Shown one piece after another: positions 8,674 through 16,556 of a stretch of DNA of 29,141 nt. This DNA is from CAWGYT01 sp963826795 (lineage in GTDB: Bacteria; Planctomycetota; Planctomycetia; Pirellulales; Pirellulaceae). The position numbers were made by a program, and so were the translations under genes. Under the pieces are notes generated by a model, which was not told where the DNA came from, made no database searches, and saw nothing but the letters and a program-made list of their open reading frames with translations. Position 1 is the stretch's first letter. Each line of letters opens with the position of its first letter. The stretch is taken from NCBI GenBank assembly GCA_963826795.1, contig CAWGYT010000006.1, forward strand, positions 1 to 29,141, in the 5' to 3' direction.

Positions 8674-9505
8674 GTGCCGGATCCCCCCAGACTGTCGCCG
8701 TCTCAGTTCGAGCGATTTCGCGACTTCATCTATCGCCAAAGCGGGATCCGCATGGACGCCACGAAATTAACCTTGGTCAGTAACCGCATCCGCCGCCGCT
8801 TGCGGGCTGGTAACTTCGCCGATTTCGCGAGCTACTACCAGTACTTGACGGCGCCCCAGGGGGCCGGCGAGCTCGAGCACTTTCTGGACGCCGTCACGAC
8901 CAACGAAACCCATTTCTTCCGCACGCCGTCACATTTCGAATGGTTCGGCGGAGAATTCCTCACCGAACTCCTCCTGCGACAGCGACGCGGTCAACACCCG
9001 GCGAACTTGCGGGTTTGGTCGGCGGCCTGCAGCACCGGCGAAGAAGCCTATTCCTTGGCCATCACTGCCGCCGAAAACGCGCTGCGACTAAGAAACTGGC
9101 AGGTGTCCATCCTGGGTACGGACATCAGCGAAGCGGCGCTGAAAGTCGCGCGGGAGGCCATCTATCGGCCGCGAGCGCCTCAAGGAGGTCACGGCCGTCC
9201 AATTGAAACGCTATTTTGACGGGCTGGCAGACGAACAAGGCTGGCAGGTTCGGCCGGCGGTGAGAGAACGGGTGGAGTTTCGCCACCACAACCTGATGGA
9301 GCCGCTGCGACAGCCGCAATTCGACTGCATCTTCATCCGAAACGTCCTCATCTATTTCGATCGTGATTCCAAACAGGTCGTGATCCGGAACCTGATGGGT
9401 GCGTTGGCCCGCGGGGGATACCTCGTGGTCGGGCCATCGGAAGGGGTGTACGACATGCTCGATCCACTCGAAAAAAAGTCCACCTTCCTGTATCAGAAGC
9501 CGTGA
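8674..9505 (+). CDS. cheR: CheR methyltransferase, broken by one extra base at about 9166
   Basis: CheR uses S-adenosylmethionine to methylate receptor glutamates. The first frame (GTG at 8674) holds the N-terminal helical domain, the NETHFFR motif and the SAM-binding stretch VWSAACSTGEEAYSLA, and ends in LGTDISEAALKVAREAIY. From 9167 the family sequence continues in the next frame as GRERLKEV, KRYFDGL, FDCIFIRNVLIYFD and a normal C-terminus at 9505. Omitting C9166 restores a protein of about 276 residues, the usual CheR size. As written, translation stops at 9219 and the substrate-binding C-terminal half is lost. The start is 15 bases after the receptor stop. Confidence 0.88.
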
Positions 9506-9521
9506 TTTGGGGGAGACGCGT

Positions 9522-11900
9522 GTGAGCGAGGACTTCAACGCTGCCAGCGGCACGCCGTCCGACGAGATGGCGCAGTACCTGCAGATGTATCTCGACGAGA
9601 CCACGGAACAGTTGGATGCGCTCGTCGAATCGCTGTTGGTCCTGGAACGTCTCCCGACGGATGCCGAACAGCTGAACGAAGCTTTCCGCCTGGTCCACTC
9701 GATCAAAGGCTCGTCGGCCATGATGGGGCTTGACGGAGCGACGATTCTGACCCATCTGCTGGAGAGCCACTTTCAGCGGCTGCGAGGGGGATTGCGTCAA
9801 CTGGATCAGCCCACGATGGGGCTGATTCTGCGCTGCATTGACTTCCTGCGCGAGGGTAACGGTCGACTCCGAGCGGGTCAATCCTTCGGCTCGGCCCCAG
9901 AACTCGTCGCGGAACTCAACGCGTTACTCGACAGTCCTTCGCCGCCACCGGTGGACGAGGAGTCACCTCGGTTCGCCCAAGCGCCGGTGGAATCGCGCTT
10001 GGAAGCGGCCGACAGCGAACCGCCCCGTCCGCCTCAGCCGCTCCCTGAACCGCCCTCGGCTGTCGCCGCGGAGTCGGAACCGTCGTGGGACTACCGCGTC
10101 GTCGTCGGCTTTGAACCTGAACTGGCACTCCCCGACCTCAAGGCCGAACTCGTCCTGACGCGGCTGGCCTCGATCGGCGAGGTGCGCGGCACGCTGCCGC
10201 CTCCTCCAGAATTCGGGGCGGCGGACCCGCTGCTCGAAGTTCAGATCTTGCTGTCGTCGCCCGCCTCGCCCGCAGATCTCCGTGCCGCAGCCGATGTGGA
10301 CGGTGTCCAGGCGATCGACGTCGAGCGAGGCGCGACCGAGTTCGCGATCGGGGGTCAGGCCGCGACGGTCGCGACCGCGCCGAGTGAGCCGGTGGCGTTG
10401 GCCGAACCCGCCGATTCCGTCGTGCCCGCCGAACCCGTCGGGGCCAGCCCGAACGTCGAAGTGAGATCGAAAGTGGGTGAAACCGTGCGGGTGGATATCG
10501 AGCGGCTGGACAACCTGCTCAACCTGGCCGGCGAGCTGGTGGTGAACAAGGCACGGTTCGTCCAAATCGCGCGGCAAATGAGCCCGGCGTTCAAAAAGTC
10601 GGGCCTGACCGGCCGGGCCCGCGCGTTCAGCGAATCGATGAGGCGAGCCCTTGAACAAATGAAGGCTCAGCCCGGAAGCGGACCGGAATCGCTCCATGGG
10701 CTGGAAGCCGAAATCGACGCCTTGGAAGAGCAAGCGAACCTGTGGGAGGAAAGTCGTCGCGGCTTCATTCAGATCACGGAAGCCATTGATCAGATGACGC
10801 GCGTCTCCGACAGCCTGCAACGCGGCGTGCTGGACACTCGCATGGTGCCTGTCGCGCCGCTGTTCAATCGTTTCAAGCGAGTCGTGCGCGACATCTCGCT
10901 TGATCTTGGAAAAAGAGTGAATCTGGAAATTCACGGTGAAAAGACCGAACTGGACAAGCGGATGATCGATGAACTGGGCGATCCGCTGGTCCATCTCGTG
11001 CGGAACGCGATTGACCACGGCATTGAATCGGCCGAGTTGCGGGCAAGTCGGGGGAAGCCGGAGATCGGCACGATTCGCCTGGAGGCCGCCCACAGCGGTA
11101 ACAACGTGTTGATCTCGGTACACGACGACGGCGAAGGGATCGCCATCGAGAAAGTCCGCCAGCGCCTTGTCGATCGCGGCCTGGCCACGGCGAAACTGGC
11201 CGGCGAATTGTCGGACGGCGAGGTCCTCGATTACATCTGGAGTCCCGGCTTCAGCACCGCCAATGTGATCTCGAACGTTTCCGGGCGCGGCGTGGGAATG
11301 GATATCGTCAAGACACGAATCCTCGAGCTGAATGGAACCATCGAGATCGACCACGCGCCGGGCCGCGGCACCCGCTTCACGATCCGCCTGCCGCTGACGC
11401 TGGCCATCATCCGGAGCCTGCTGTTCCGACTGCGGCATGGGATCTTCGCCGTCCCGATCGATAATGTTCGCGAGATCGTCTCCGTCCCAGTTGATCAAAT
11501 CGTTACCGTTCACGGCAAGCAGACCTTTGAAGTGCGCGGCGAGTTCATTCCGCTGGTGGATATCGACGACATCTTCGACTGGCACGCGGTGCCGTACCAT
11601 GATTCCGGCAACCGCCAATTTGTGGAAGTTGCCGACGCTCGGCGAGTCAACGTCGTCATTCTCAGTTCTGGCAACAAAGCGATGGGCCTGAAGGTCAATG
11701 AACTGCAGGGTGGCCAGGATCTCGTCATCAAGTCATTGGCGGAGAATTTTATCCACATCCGTGGGCTGTCCGGCGCAAGTATTCTGGGCGACGGTTCGGT
11801 ATGCTTGCTGTTCGACGTCGGGGCCGCCATCGCCATTGCCTCCGATCCGCGAAGAAGAGCCGATCCGCGAAGAACCGCTCAGGGGAAGGAACTGCGATGA
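9522..11900 (+). CDS. cheA: CheA chemotaxis histidine kinase
   Basis: The central kinase of the chemosensory operon, 792 residues from the GTG at 9522, which has a strong GGGGGAG ribosome binding site. Domains in order: HPt/P1 (15-125) with the phosphorylated His59 in LVHSIKGSSA; a Pro-rich linker; a P2-like region around 190-270 that should bind CheY/CheB; a second Ala/Pro linker; P3 dimerisation helices (about 315-460); the P4 ATPase with N box HLVRNAIDHGIE, G1 DDGEGI and G2 GRGVGMDIV; and the CheW-like P5 (about 625-780). All key catalytic motifs are present. The stop overlaps the cheC start. Direct phosphotransfer to both the stand-alone CheY and CheB is expected. Confidence 0.95.
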   Translation: MSEDFNAASGTPSDEMAQYLQMYLDETTEQLDALVESLLVLERLPTDAEQLNEAFRLVHSIKGSSAMMGLDGATILTHLLESHFQRLRGGLRQLDQPTMGLILRCIDFLREGNGRLRAGQSFGSAPELVAELNALLDSPSPPPVDEESPRFAQAPVESRLEAADSEPPRPPQPLPEPPSAVAAESEPSWDYRVVVGFEPELALPDLKAELVLTRLASIGEVRGTLPPPPEFGAADPLLEVQILLSSPASPADLRAAADVDGVQAIDVERGATEFAIGGQAATVATAPSEPVALAEPADSVVPAEPVGASPNVEVRSKVGETVRVDIERLDNLLNLAGELVVNKARFVQIARQMSPAFKKSGLTGRARAFSESMRRALEQMKAQPGSGPESLHGLEAEIDALEEQANLWEESRRGFIQITEAIDQMTRVSDSLQRGVLDTRMVPVAPLFNRFKRVVRDISLDLGKRVNLEIHGEKTELDKRMIDELGDPLVHLVRNAIDHGIESAELRASRGKPEIGTIRLEAAHSGNNVLISVHDDGEGIAIEKVRQRLVDRGLATAKLAGELSDGEVLDYIWSPGFSTANVISNVSGRGVGMDIVKTRILELNGTIEIDHAPGRGTRFTIRLPLTLAIIRSLLFRLRHGIFAVPIDNVREIVSVPVDQIVTVHGKQTFEVRGEFIPLVDIDDIFDWHAVPYHDSGNRQFVEVADARRVNVVILSSGNKAMGLKVNELQGGQDLVIKSLAENFIHIRGLSGASILGDGSVCLLFDVGAAIAIASDPRRRADPRRTAQGKELR

Positions 11901-12511
11901 TCACGGATCAACAACTCGAGATGCTGAGCGGGCTGTTCCGGCATGGATCGGATGACGCCTCCTTGGCATTGTCGCGCTGGCTGGGACGCCCCGCGCGGAT
12001 TTCGATCGAGCAAGTCGAGCAGGTCCCGCTGAGTGAGGCGACGAAGGTACTGGGCATGGCCGAAGTCCCCATTTGCTTCAGCGCGATGAGTTTAACGGGC
12101 CGGGTGAGCGGGCAGCTGATTTTGGTGTTTGACGATGCCAGCGGCCTGGCGCTGGCCGACTTGTTGCTCGGCAATCCGGTGGGCACGGCAACGGAGTGGG
12201 GAGCGATCGAGCAGTCGGCTGCGCTCGAGACGGCCAATATCCTGGGCTGCGCCTACTTGAATTCGCTGGCCCGGCACTTTCCCGAAACCGACGGCGACGC
12301 CTCCGATCTCGTTCCCTCACCCCCGATTTTCGCGCGCGATTTTGCGGAGTCGCTGATGCAGTTCTCCTTGATGAACCAAGCGATCGCATCGGACTTGGCC
12401 TTTTTGACGCGCACCGAGTTTCACATCGAGAATGCACCCGTGAACTGCAATCTGCTGTTTGTGCCGGATGCGGAGTGCCTCTCGAACCTCCGGGAGCTGC
12501 TGCCCGAATGA
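11897..12511 (+). CDS. cheC: CheC-family CheY-P phosphatase
   Basis: A protein of 204 residues starting at the ATG at 11897, which overlaps the cheA stop. The CheC/CheX/FliY phosphatase motif S-x3-E-x2-N is clear at S107, E111 and N114, in the helix QSAALETANILG. The matching second helix (DFAESLMQFSLMNQ) keeps the acidic residues but lacks the Asn at the expected place, so only one of the two active sites usual for CheC looks functional. It should dephosphorylate CheY-P, and in many bacteria CheC activity is raised by binding CheD, which is the next gene. No cheZ was seen, so this is the only phosphatase of the module. Confidence 0.85.
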   Translation: MITDQQLEMLSGLFRHGSDDASLALSRWLGRPARISIEQVEQVPLSEATKVLGMAEVPICFSAMSLTGRVSGQLILVFDDASGLALADLLLGNPVGTATEWGAIEQSAALETANILGCAYLNSLARHFPETDGDASDLVPSPPIFARDFAESLMQFSLMNQAIASDLAFLTRTEFHIENAPVNCNLLFVPDAECLSNLRELLPE

Positions 12512-12987
12512 CGCAACAGCTCGAACGACCTTCGCTGCCCATGGGTGAAATCGCCGTCGCACAAAGCGGCGTGTTGCGTACGTTGCTCGGTTCGTGCGTC
12601 GGTTTGGCACTCTATGACCCGCGTTGGAAGGTCGCTGGCCTGGGGCATATTGTGCTGCCCGCCTCGCTGGGAAGAACCGACCCTCCCGGGAAATTCGCCG
12701 ATACGGCAGTCCCCGCGATCATCCGGCAGATGCATCAGTTCGTGAATGGCGAGCGTCTGAGGCCACATGCCAAGATCGCCGGCGGGGCCACGATGTTTGC
12801 GATGCGTGATTCCAGTAACTCGATCGGCGTCCAAAATGTGCTGGCAGTGGAGCGCCTCTTGAAAGAACTGGGAATTCCGATCATCGGACGGCATTGCGGC
12901 GGCGAACAGGGACGGCGGATGAGGCTGGACGCGTCGACCGGCAGCGTCACGATTGATATCGTCGGCGTCGAAACCACGATTCTGTAG
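12508..12987 (+). CDS. cheD: CheD receptor glutamine deamidase
   Basis: CheD converts specific receptor glutamines to glutamates and also binds CheC. The gene encodes 159 residues from the ATG at 12508, overlapping the cheC stop by ATGA. The catalytic cysteine lies in LLGSCVGLALYD (Cys30) and the catalytic histidine in GLGHIVLP (His47). Thr25 fits the third active-site position. The GGATMF and GRHCGGEQGRRM stretches are typical of the family. The length is normal and the frame is intact. The tight cheC-cheD pairing supports a CheC/CheD adaptation loop. Confidence 0.95.
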   Translation: MTQQLERPSLPMGEIAVAQSGVLRTLLGSCVGLALYDPRWKVAGLGHIVLPASLGRTDPPGKFADTAVPAIIRQMHQFVNGERLRPHAKIAGGATMFAMRDSSNSIGVQNVLAVERLLKELGIPIIGRHCGGEQGRRMRLDASTGSVTIDIVGVETTIL

Positions 12988-12999
12988 GGAGTCACCCCC

Positions 13000-13419
13000 A
13001 TGGCGAAACGCTTGCTCGTCGTTGACGATGCCCTGATCATGCGGATGCGAATCAAGGAAATCGCTCGAGAGGCAGGCTGGGAAATTGCCGGCGAGGCTGC
13101 CAATGGCGAAGAGGGGTTGCTGCAATATCGTGAGCTGCGTCCCGATCTGATGACGCTCGACATCGTCATGCCGAAAATGGACGGCGTCGCCGTACTCCGG
13201 CAACTCCGGCAAGAGGATCCGCAGGCCAAGATCGTGATGGTGAGCGCGGTCGACCAGAGAGGGAAACTCACCGAGTGCATTCGCCTGGGAGCGATCGATT
13301 TCATCGTCAAGCCTTTCGACAAAGTCCGGCTGAAGAGCTTCTTTGCGAAATACGGGCGCGACGATTCGGCTCCGGCGACAAACGCAGTCGATCCTCAGTC
13401 AGAGGAAGGAGAACCCTAG
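13000..13419 (+). CDS. cheY: CheY single-domain response regulator
   Basis: A stand-alone receiver domain of 139 residues. The acidic pocket is Asp9/Asp10, the phosphoacceptor is Asp54 (LMTLDIVMPKMDG), the switch residue is Ser82 and the conserved lysine is Lys104 (FIVKPF). A short acidic tail follows. The ATG at 13000 has a purine-rich AGGGAG about 8 bases upstream. It is the likely output regulator of the module, phosphorylated by CheA and dephosphorylated by CheC. As no flagellar genes are present here, the target may be a flagellar motor encoded elsewhere, a pilus, or a non-motility output. Confidence 0.93.
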   Translation: MAKRLLVVDDALIMRMRIKEIAREAGWEIAGEAANGEEGLLQYRELRPDLMTLDIVMPKMDGVAVLRQLRQEDPQAKIVMVSAVDQRGKLTECIRLGAIDFIVKPFDKVRLKSFFAKYGRDDSAPATNAVDPQSEEGEP

Positions 13420-14547
13420 GTGATGTCGGACCACCGGCTGCGGATCCTGATTGTTGACGACTCATCGCTGTACTGCCAGTTGGTGCACAACGTGCTGCGC
13501 GAACTCCCGGATGTGAATGTCGTCGGGACTGCCAAGAGTGGGCAAGAGGCGCTCGAGTTGCTCGAACCGCTGGCTCCCGACCTGATGACGCTCGACGTCC
13601 GCATGCCTCGCGGCGATGGCATCGATGTGCTCCGCGAAATGAAGAAGCGGCGCAGCCGTACCAAGGCCATCATGCTGAGCAGCTTGACGGCCGATGGCGC
13701 CCAGGTGACGACAGACGCGTTGATGGAAGGGGCCTTTGACTTCATTCAGAAGCCCAGCGGTTCCAACGCGGCCGCCAACCGCGAGTCGCTGGCGGGAGCG
13801 CTGCGCGAAAAGATCGCCATCTTTCGTGACAGTCAGAAAGGCCGCCTCGCCGGGCCACGTCGGGCGGTTCTCCGCAAGCCGCTGGGACCGAGCCAACCCG
13901 CGACCGACACGCCACGCGTACGCCGACCCGCCACCAGGGCGCCGACCTGCGAATACGAAGCCGTGCTGATTGGAACGTCCACCGGCGGCCCGGTCGCGCT
14001 CCGCGAAGTGCTCACCCAGTTGCCCGAGGACCTGCCGGTGCCGGTCCTGATTGTCCAGCACATGCCGGCGCAGTACACGCATTCGCTCGCCGAGCGACTC
14101 AACGAAGCCTCGCCCATGGAGGTGGTCGAGGCCTGCGAGGGCATGACGCTGGAGCCCGGCTGGGCCTTTCTGGCCCCCGGCGGAAGACACATGAAGGTCG
14201 TTCGCCGCGGGATCCGGAACAGGATCCAAATCACCGATGACCCGCCCGAGGCGAATGTCCGGCCTTCGGTCGACTATCTTTTTCGCTCGGCCGTCGACAC
14301 GTTCGGGGGAAAAGTCGTGGCCGTCGTGATGACGGGCATGGGACGCGATGGCACCGAGGGCTGTCGCCTCTTGAAACAGCACGGCGCCCATGTCATCGCG
14401 CAGCATGCCGAAGGCTGCGTCGTTTACGGCATGCCGAAAGCCATCGTCGACGAACAACTTGCTGATCAGATCGTACCGCTCGACCAGATTGCCAAAGCGG
14501 TGACTGAACGGATCAGCTCCGGATCCAAAGGAAGTCCGGCCTCGTGA
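13420..14547 (+). CDS. cheB: CheB receptor methylesterase with receiver domain
   Basis: This protein-glutamate methylesterase/deamidase has about 374 residues and starts at the GTG at 13420 or the ATG at 13423, directly after the cheY stop. The N-terminal receiver domain has phosphoacceptor Asp58 (LMTLDVRMPRGDG). A Pro/Arg-rich linker at about 150-175 leads to the esterase domain. The catalytic Ser is in LIGTSTGGPVALREVL, the His in LIVQHMPAQYT and the Asp in VVMTGMGRDG. It counters CheR during adaptation and is activated by CheA phosphorylation. It closes the chemosensory operon. Confidence 0.95.
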   Translation: MMSDHRLRILIVDDSSLYCQLVHNVLRELPDVNVVGTAKSGQEALELLEPLAPDLMTLDVRMPRGDGIDVLREMKKRRSRTKAIMLSSLTADGAQVTTDALMEGAFDFIQKPSGSNAAANRESLAGALREKIAIFRDSQKGRLAGPRRAVLRKPLGPSQPATDTPRVRRPATRAPTCEYEAVLIGTSTGGPVALREVLTQLPEDLPVPVLIVQHMPAQYTHSLAERLNEASPMEVVEACEGMTLEPGWAFLAPGGRHMKVVRRGIRNRIQITDDPPEANVRPSVDYLFRSAVDTFGGKVVAVVMTGMGRDGTEGCRLLKQHGAHVIAQHAEGCVVYGMPKAIVDEQLADQIVPLDQIAKAVTERISSGSKGSPAS

Positions 14548-14697
14548 CCGTGGCCTGCGAGGAAGAGGATTCACCACAGAGGCACCGAGGGCACCGAGGA
14601 AAAAGTCGGGAAGAGCTGTCACAACTTCTTGGCTCGCGACACTTACTTGAAACGGGTTATGATGAGGTCAAGATAAACGCGGATTGAGGATTCTGTC
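14548..14697. repeat. Intergenic region with a CACAGAGGCACCGAGGGCACCGAGG repeat element
   Basis: Between cheB and the sigma factor, 14571-14604 reads caccacagaggcaccgag and then repeats gcaccgagg. From memory, similar intergenic elements recur in planctomycete genomes. TTGAAA (14648) and TATGAT (14658) are present but only four bases apart, so they do not form a normal sigma-70 promoter. No open frame or RNA was recognised. Confidence 0.45.
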
Positions 14698-16161
14698 ATG
14701 CGAGTCGCCGCCCGCCTCGAAAAGAAAACTGACGCCGAATTGGTCGCAGGCAGTCTGGCGGGGGACCGTCAGGCGTTCGCCGCGATCGTCGATCGGTACC
14801 AGGGTCTTGTCACGGGTGTCGCGTTCAACTGCTGTCAAGGTGACCTGCACCGAAGCGAAGACATCGCCCAAGAGGCCTTTGTGACCGCTTGGGTAAAATT
14901 GGAGAATCTCAAACAGACGTCGCAGCTGAGCGCCTGGCTCTGCGGAATTGCCCGCAATGTAGCGGTGAACGCGGCGCGAAAACACAACCGTCAGGAAAGT
15001 GGTCATGAATTGGCGGCGCTGCCGGGATGCGATCAAGATCCCGCCGAGCAACTGATCTCCCGCGAACAACAGCGACTACTGTGGGAGTCGTTGGAAGGGA
15101 TTCCCGAGAAGTATCGCGAACCGATGATTCTGTTCTATCGCCAGCAGCAAAGCACGGCCGACGTCGCCAGGGCGCTGGGGTTGTCCGAGTTCGCCATTCG
15201 CAAGCGGTTGGAGCGTGGGCGGTCATTGCTTCGTGATCAGATCGCCGCGATGGTCGAAGACACGCTCGTCCGTTCGGCACCAAGCACGGTGTTCACCGCC
15301 GCGGTCGTGGCAGCCCTACCAGCGTTGACGGCCAAGACCGCCATGGCGTCTGCCGGGGGAAGTGTTGCGGCTGGTGTGGCAGGGACCAAGTTAGTTGCCG
15401 CCTTCGCATTCTTCATCGGTCCATTGCTCGGTTTCCTGGGTGGACTGTACGGCTCCTGGCAAACGTACAAACAAGCTCGTTCGGCCGGAGAGCGGCGGTT
15501 CGTCTTGAAAATGACGTGCACCATCTTCGCACTGGTCATTGCTTTTATTGCCCTGCAGCTCAACATCCAGCGGCTCCGCCCGCTGCTCTCGCAAACGCAA
15601 TATGCGATGGTGATCGGAGGGACGTGGGCCGTCTACGCGGCCGTAATTACGGCGCTAGCGGGCTTCTACAATCGACGTCATCGACGGATTCGAGAAGCGG
15701 ATGGAACCGGCCAGGATGCGAGTGAGTATCAGTCCGGATGGGACAACCCCTGGTCCGTACGAGCCTCGATCGGAGGGGGCATTTTGGGTGGTGTATCCTG
15801 GTTGGTGTTGATGGCGGGACAAGCCGGCGACTGGCTTAGCGTGGTCCTGATCTGCCTGGTCGGCGAAGGCCTCTACCTTTGGAGCACGCGAAAGATCTTA
15901 GCCCAGGGCGCTTCCATCGCCCGGCGTGTGTTGCTGATCGTCATGGCCGTTGTGTTGCTGATGACGGCGGTCGCCGTGAACTTGCGGTTTAACGATTGGT
16001 TGGCCGCACTGGCGAGACTGGAGTCAAACGTCCAGGTGACATCCGCGCCTCACATCCCCCTTTGGCAGATGAACGTGCTGCTGATTATCATTGGGGCGTG
16101 CATGACCGGCCCCATTTTGGTGACGCAAGACGTCCGTCGGTCAAAGAGGATTTCACCCTAG
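14698..16161 (+). CDS. ECF sigma factor fused to a multi-pass membrane domain
   Basis: Residues 10-180 are a clear ECF sigma-70 factor. Region 2 carries AGDRQAFAAIVDRYQGLV, EDIAQEAFVTAWVKL and LSAWLCGIARNVAVN; region 4 carries LEGIPEKYREPMILFY and the helix-turn-helix STADVARALGLSEFAIRKRL. Instead of ending there, the protein continues for about 300 residues with some seven hydrophobic segments (for example LVAAFAFFIGPLLGFLGGLYG, MTCTIFALVIAFIALQL, VLLIVMAVVLLMTAVAV, MNVLLIIIGACMTGPIL). The sigma factor would therefore be tethered to the membrane, with sensing or anti-sigma function built in. ECF factors with C-terminal membrane extensions are known in Planctomycetes. No separate anti-sigma gene is seen next to it. 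The start ATG at 14698 is 14 residues before region 2. Confidence 0.9.
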   Translation: MRVAARLEKKTDAELVAGSLAGDRQAFAAIVDRYQGLVTGVAFNCCQGDLHRSEDIAQEAFVTAWVKLENLKQTSQLSAWLCGIARNVAVNAARKHNRQESGHELAALPGCDQDPAEQLISREQQRLLWESLEGIPEKYREPMILFYRQQQSTADVARALGLSEFAIRKRLERGRSLLRDQIAAMVEDTLVRSAPSTVFTAAVVAALPALTAKTAMASAGGSVAAGVAGTKLVAAFAFFIGPLLGFLGGLYGSWQTYKQARSAGERRFVLKMTCTIFALVIAFIALQLNIQRLRPLLSQTQYAMVIGGTWAVYAAVITALAGFYNRRHRRIREADGTGQDASEYQSGWDNPWSVRASIGGGILGGVSWLVLMAGQAGDWLSVVLICLVGEGLYLWSTRKILAQGASIARRVLLIVMAVVLLMTAVAVNLRFNDWLAALARLESNVQVTSAPHIPLWQMNVLLIIIGACMTGPILVTQDVRRSKRISP

Positions 16162-16526
16162 TGACTTGTCACGGCTTTGTCTTGGTGCAGGTCCACCGGG
16201 AGGCCGAGGCTCGTGCCGCGCCGTACTCCGCGATGCGGCTCGGCGGGCTCAAGGCCGTGGCAGGGTGGGGCTGGCTTCACGTCCAAGTCTTGTGGGTCGA
16301 GGAAGGCCATCGCGGCCAAGGCTTCGGCAGTCGGTTACTGGAATACGCCGAACTGCACGCCCGGGATCGCAAGTGCATCGGTGCCTGCCTGTCGTCCTTT
16401 ACGTTTCAAGCTCCCGAGTTTTACGCGCGACATGGCTACACTTGCTTTGGACAGATCAATCACTATCCAGGCAACAGCACGTTGTACTTCATGTCAAAAC
16501 GCCTCGACGCGTCCTCTGCACGATGA
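16161..16526 (+). CDS. GNAT-family N-acetyltransferase, short N-terminus
   Basis: A GNAT acetyltransferase of about 121 residues. The acetyl-CoA binding motif A is VEEGHRGQGFGSRLLEYAE (Q/R-x-x-G-x-G/A), preceded by the beta-strand GWGWLHVQVLWV and followed by FQAPEFYARHGYTCFGQI and a final YFMSKRL strand. The arrangement matches small single-domain GNATs of about 140 residues, so some 20 N-terminal residues are absent. I chose the GTG at 16161, which overlaps the sigma-factor stop by one base. The same frame is open upstream inside the sigma gene but does not read like protein there. The substrate is unknown. Confidence 0.7.
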   Translation: MTCHGFVLVQVHREAEARAAPYSAMRLGGLKAVAGWGWLHVQVLWVEEGHRGQGFGSRLLEYAELHARDRKCIGACLSSFTFQAPEFYARHGYTCFGQINHYPGNSTLYFMSKRLDASSAR

Positions 16527-16556
16527 CCGTTTCGATCCGGCAGTGGCTCGAAGCAC

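Noticed and set aside
4460..9170. Programmed ribosomal frameshifting in the permease and cheR
   Set aside because: The sites have no shared slippery sequence, and many unrelated genes show the same kind of break. A common technical or mutational cause is more likely.
9963..11618. Minus-strand frame of 551 codons opposite cheA
   Set aside because: CheA has all kinase motifs on the plus strand. The antisense frame shows no family features.
14648..14663. Promoter TTGAAA/TATGAT before the sigma factor
   Set aside because: The boxes are only four bases apart. A normal spacer is 16-18, and no other good -35 box is present.
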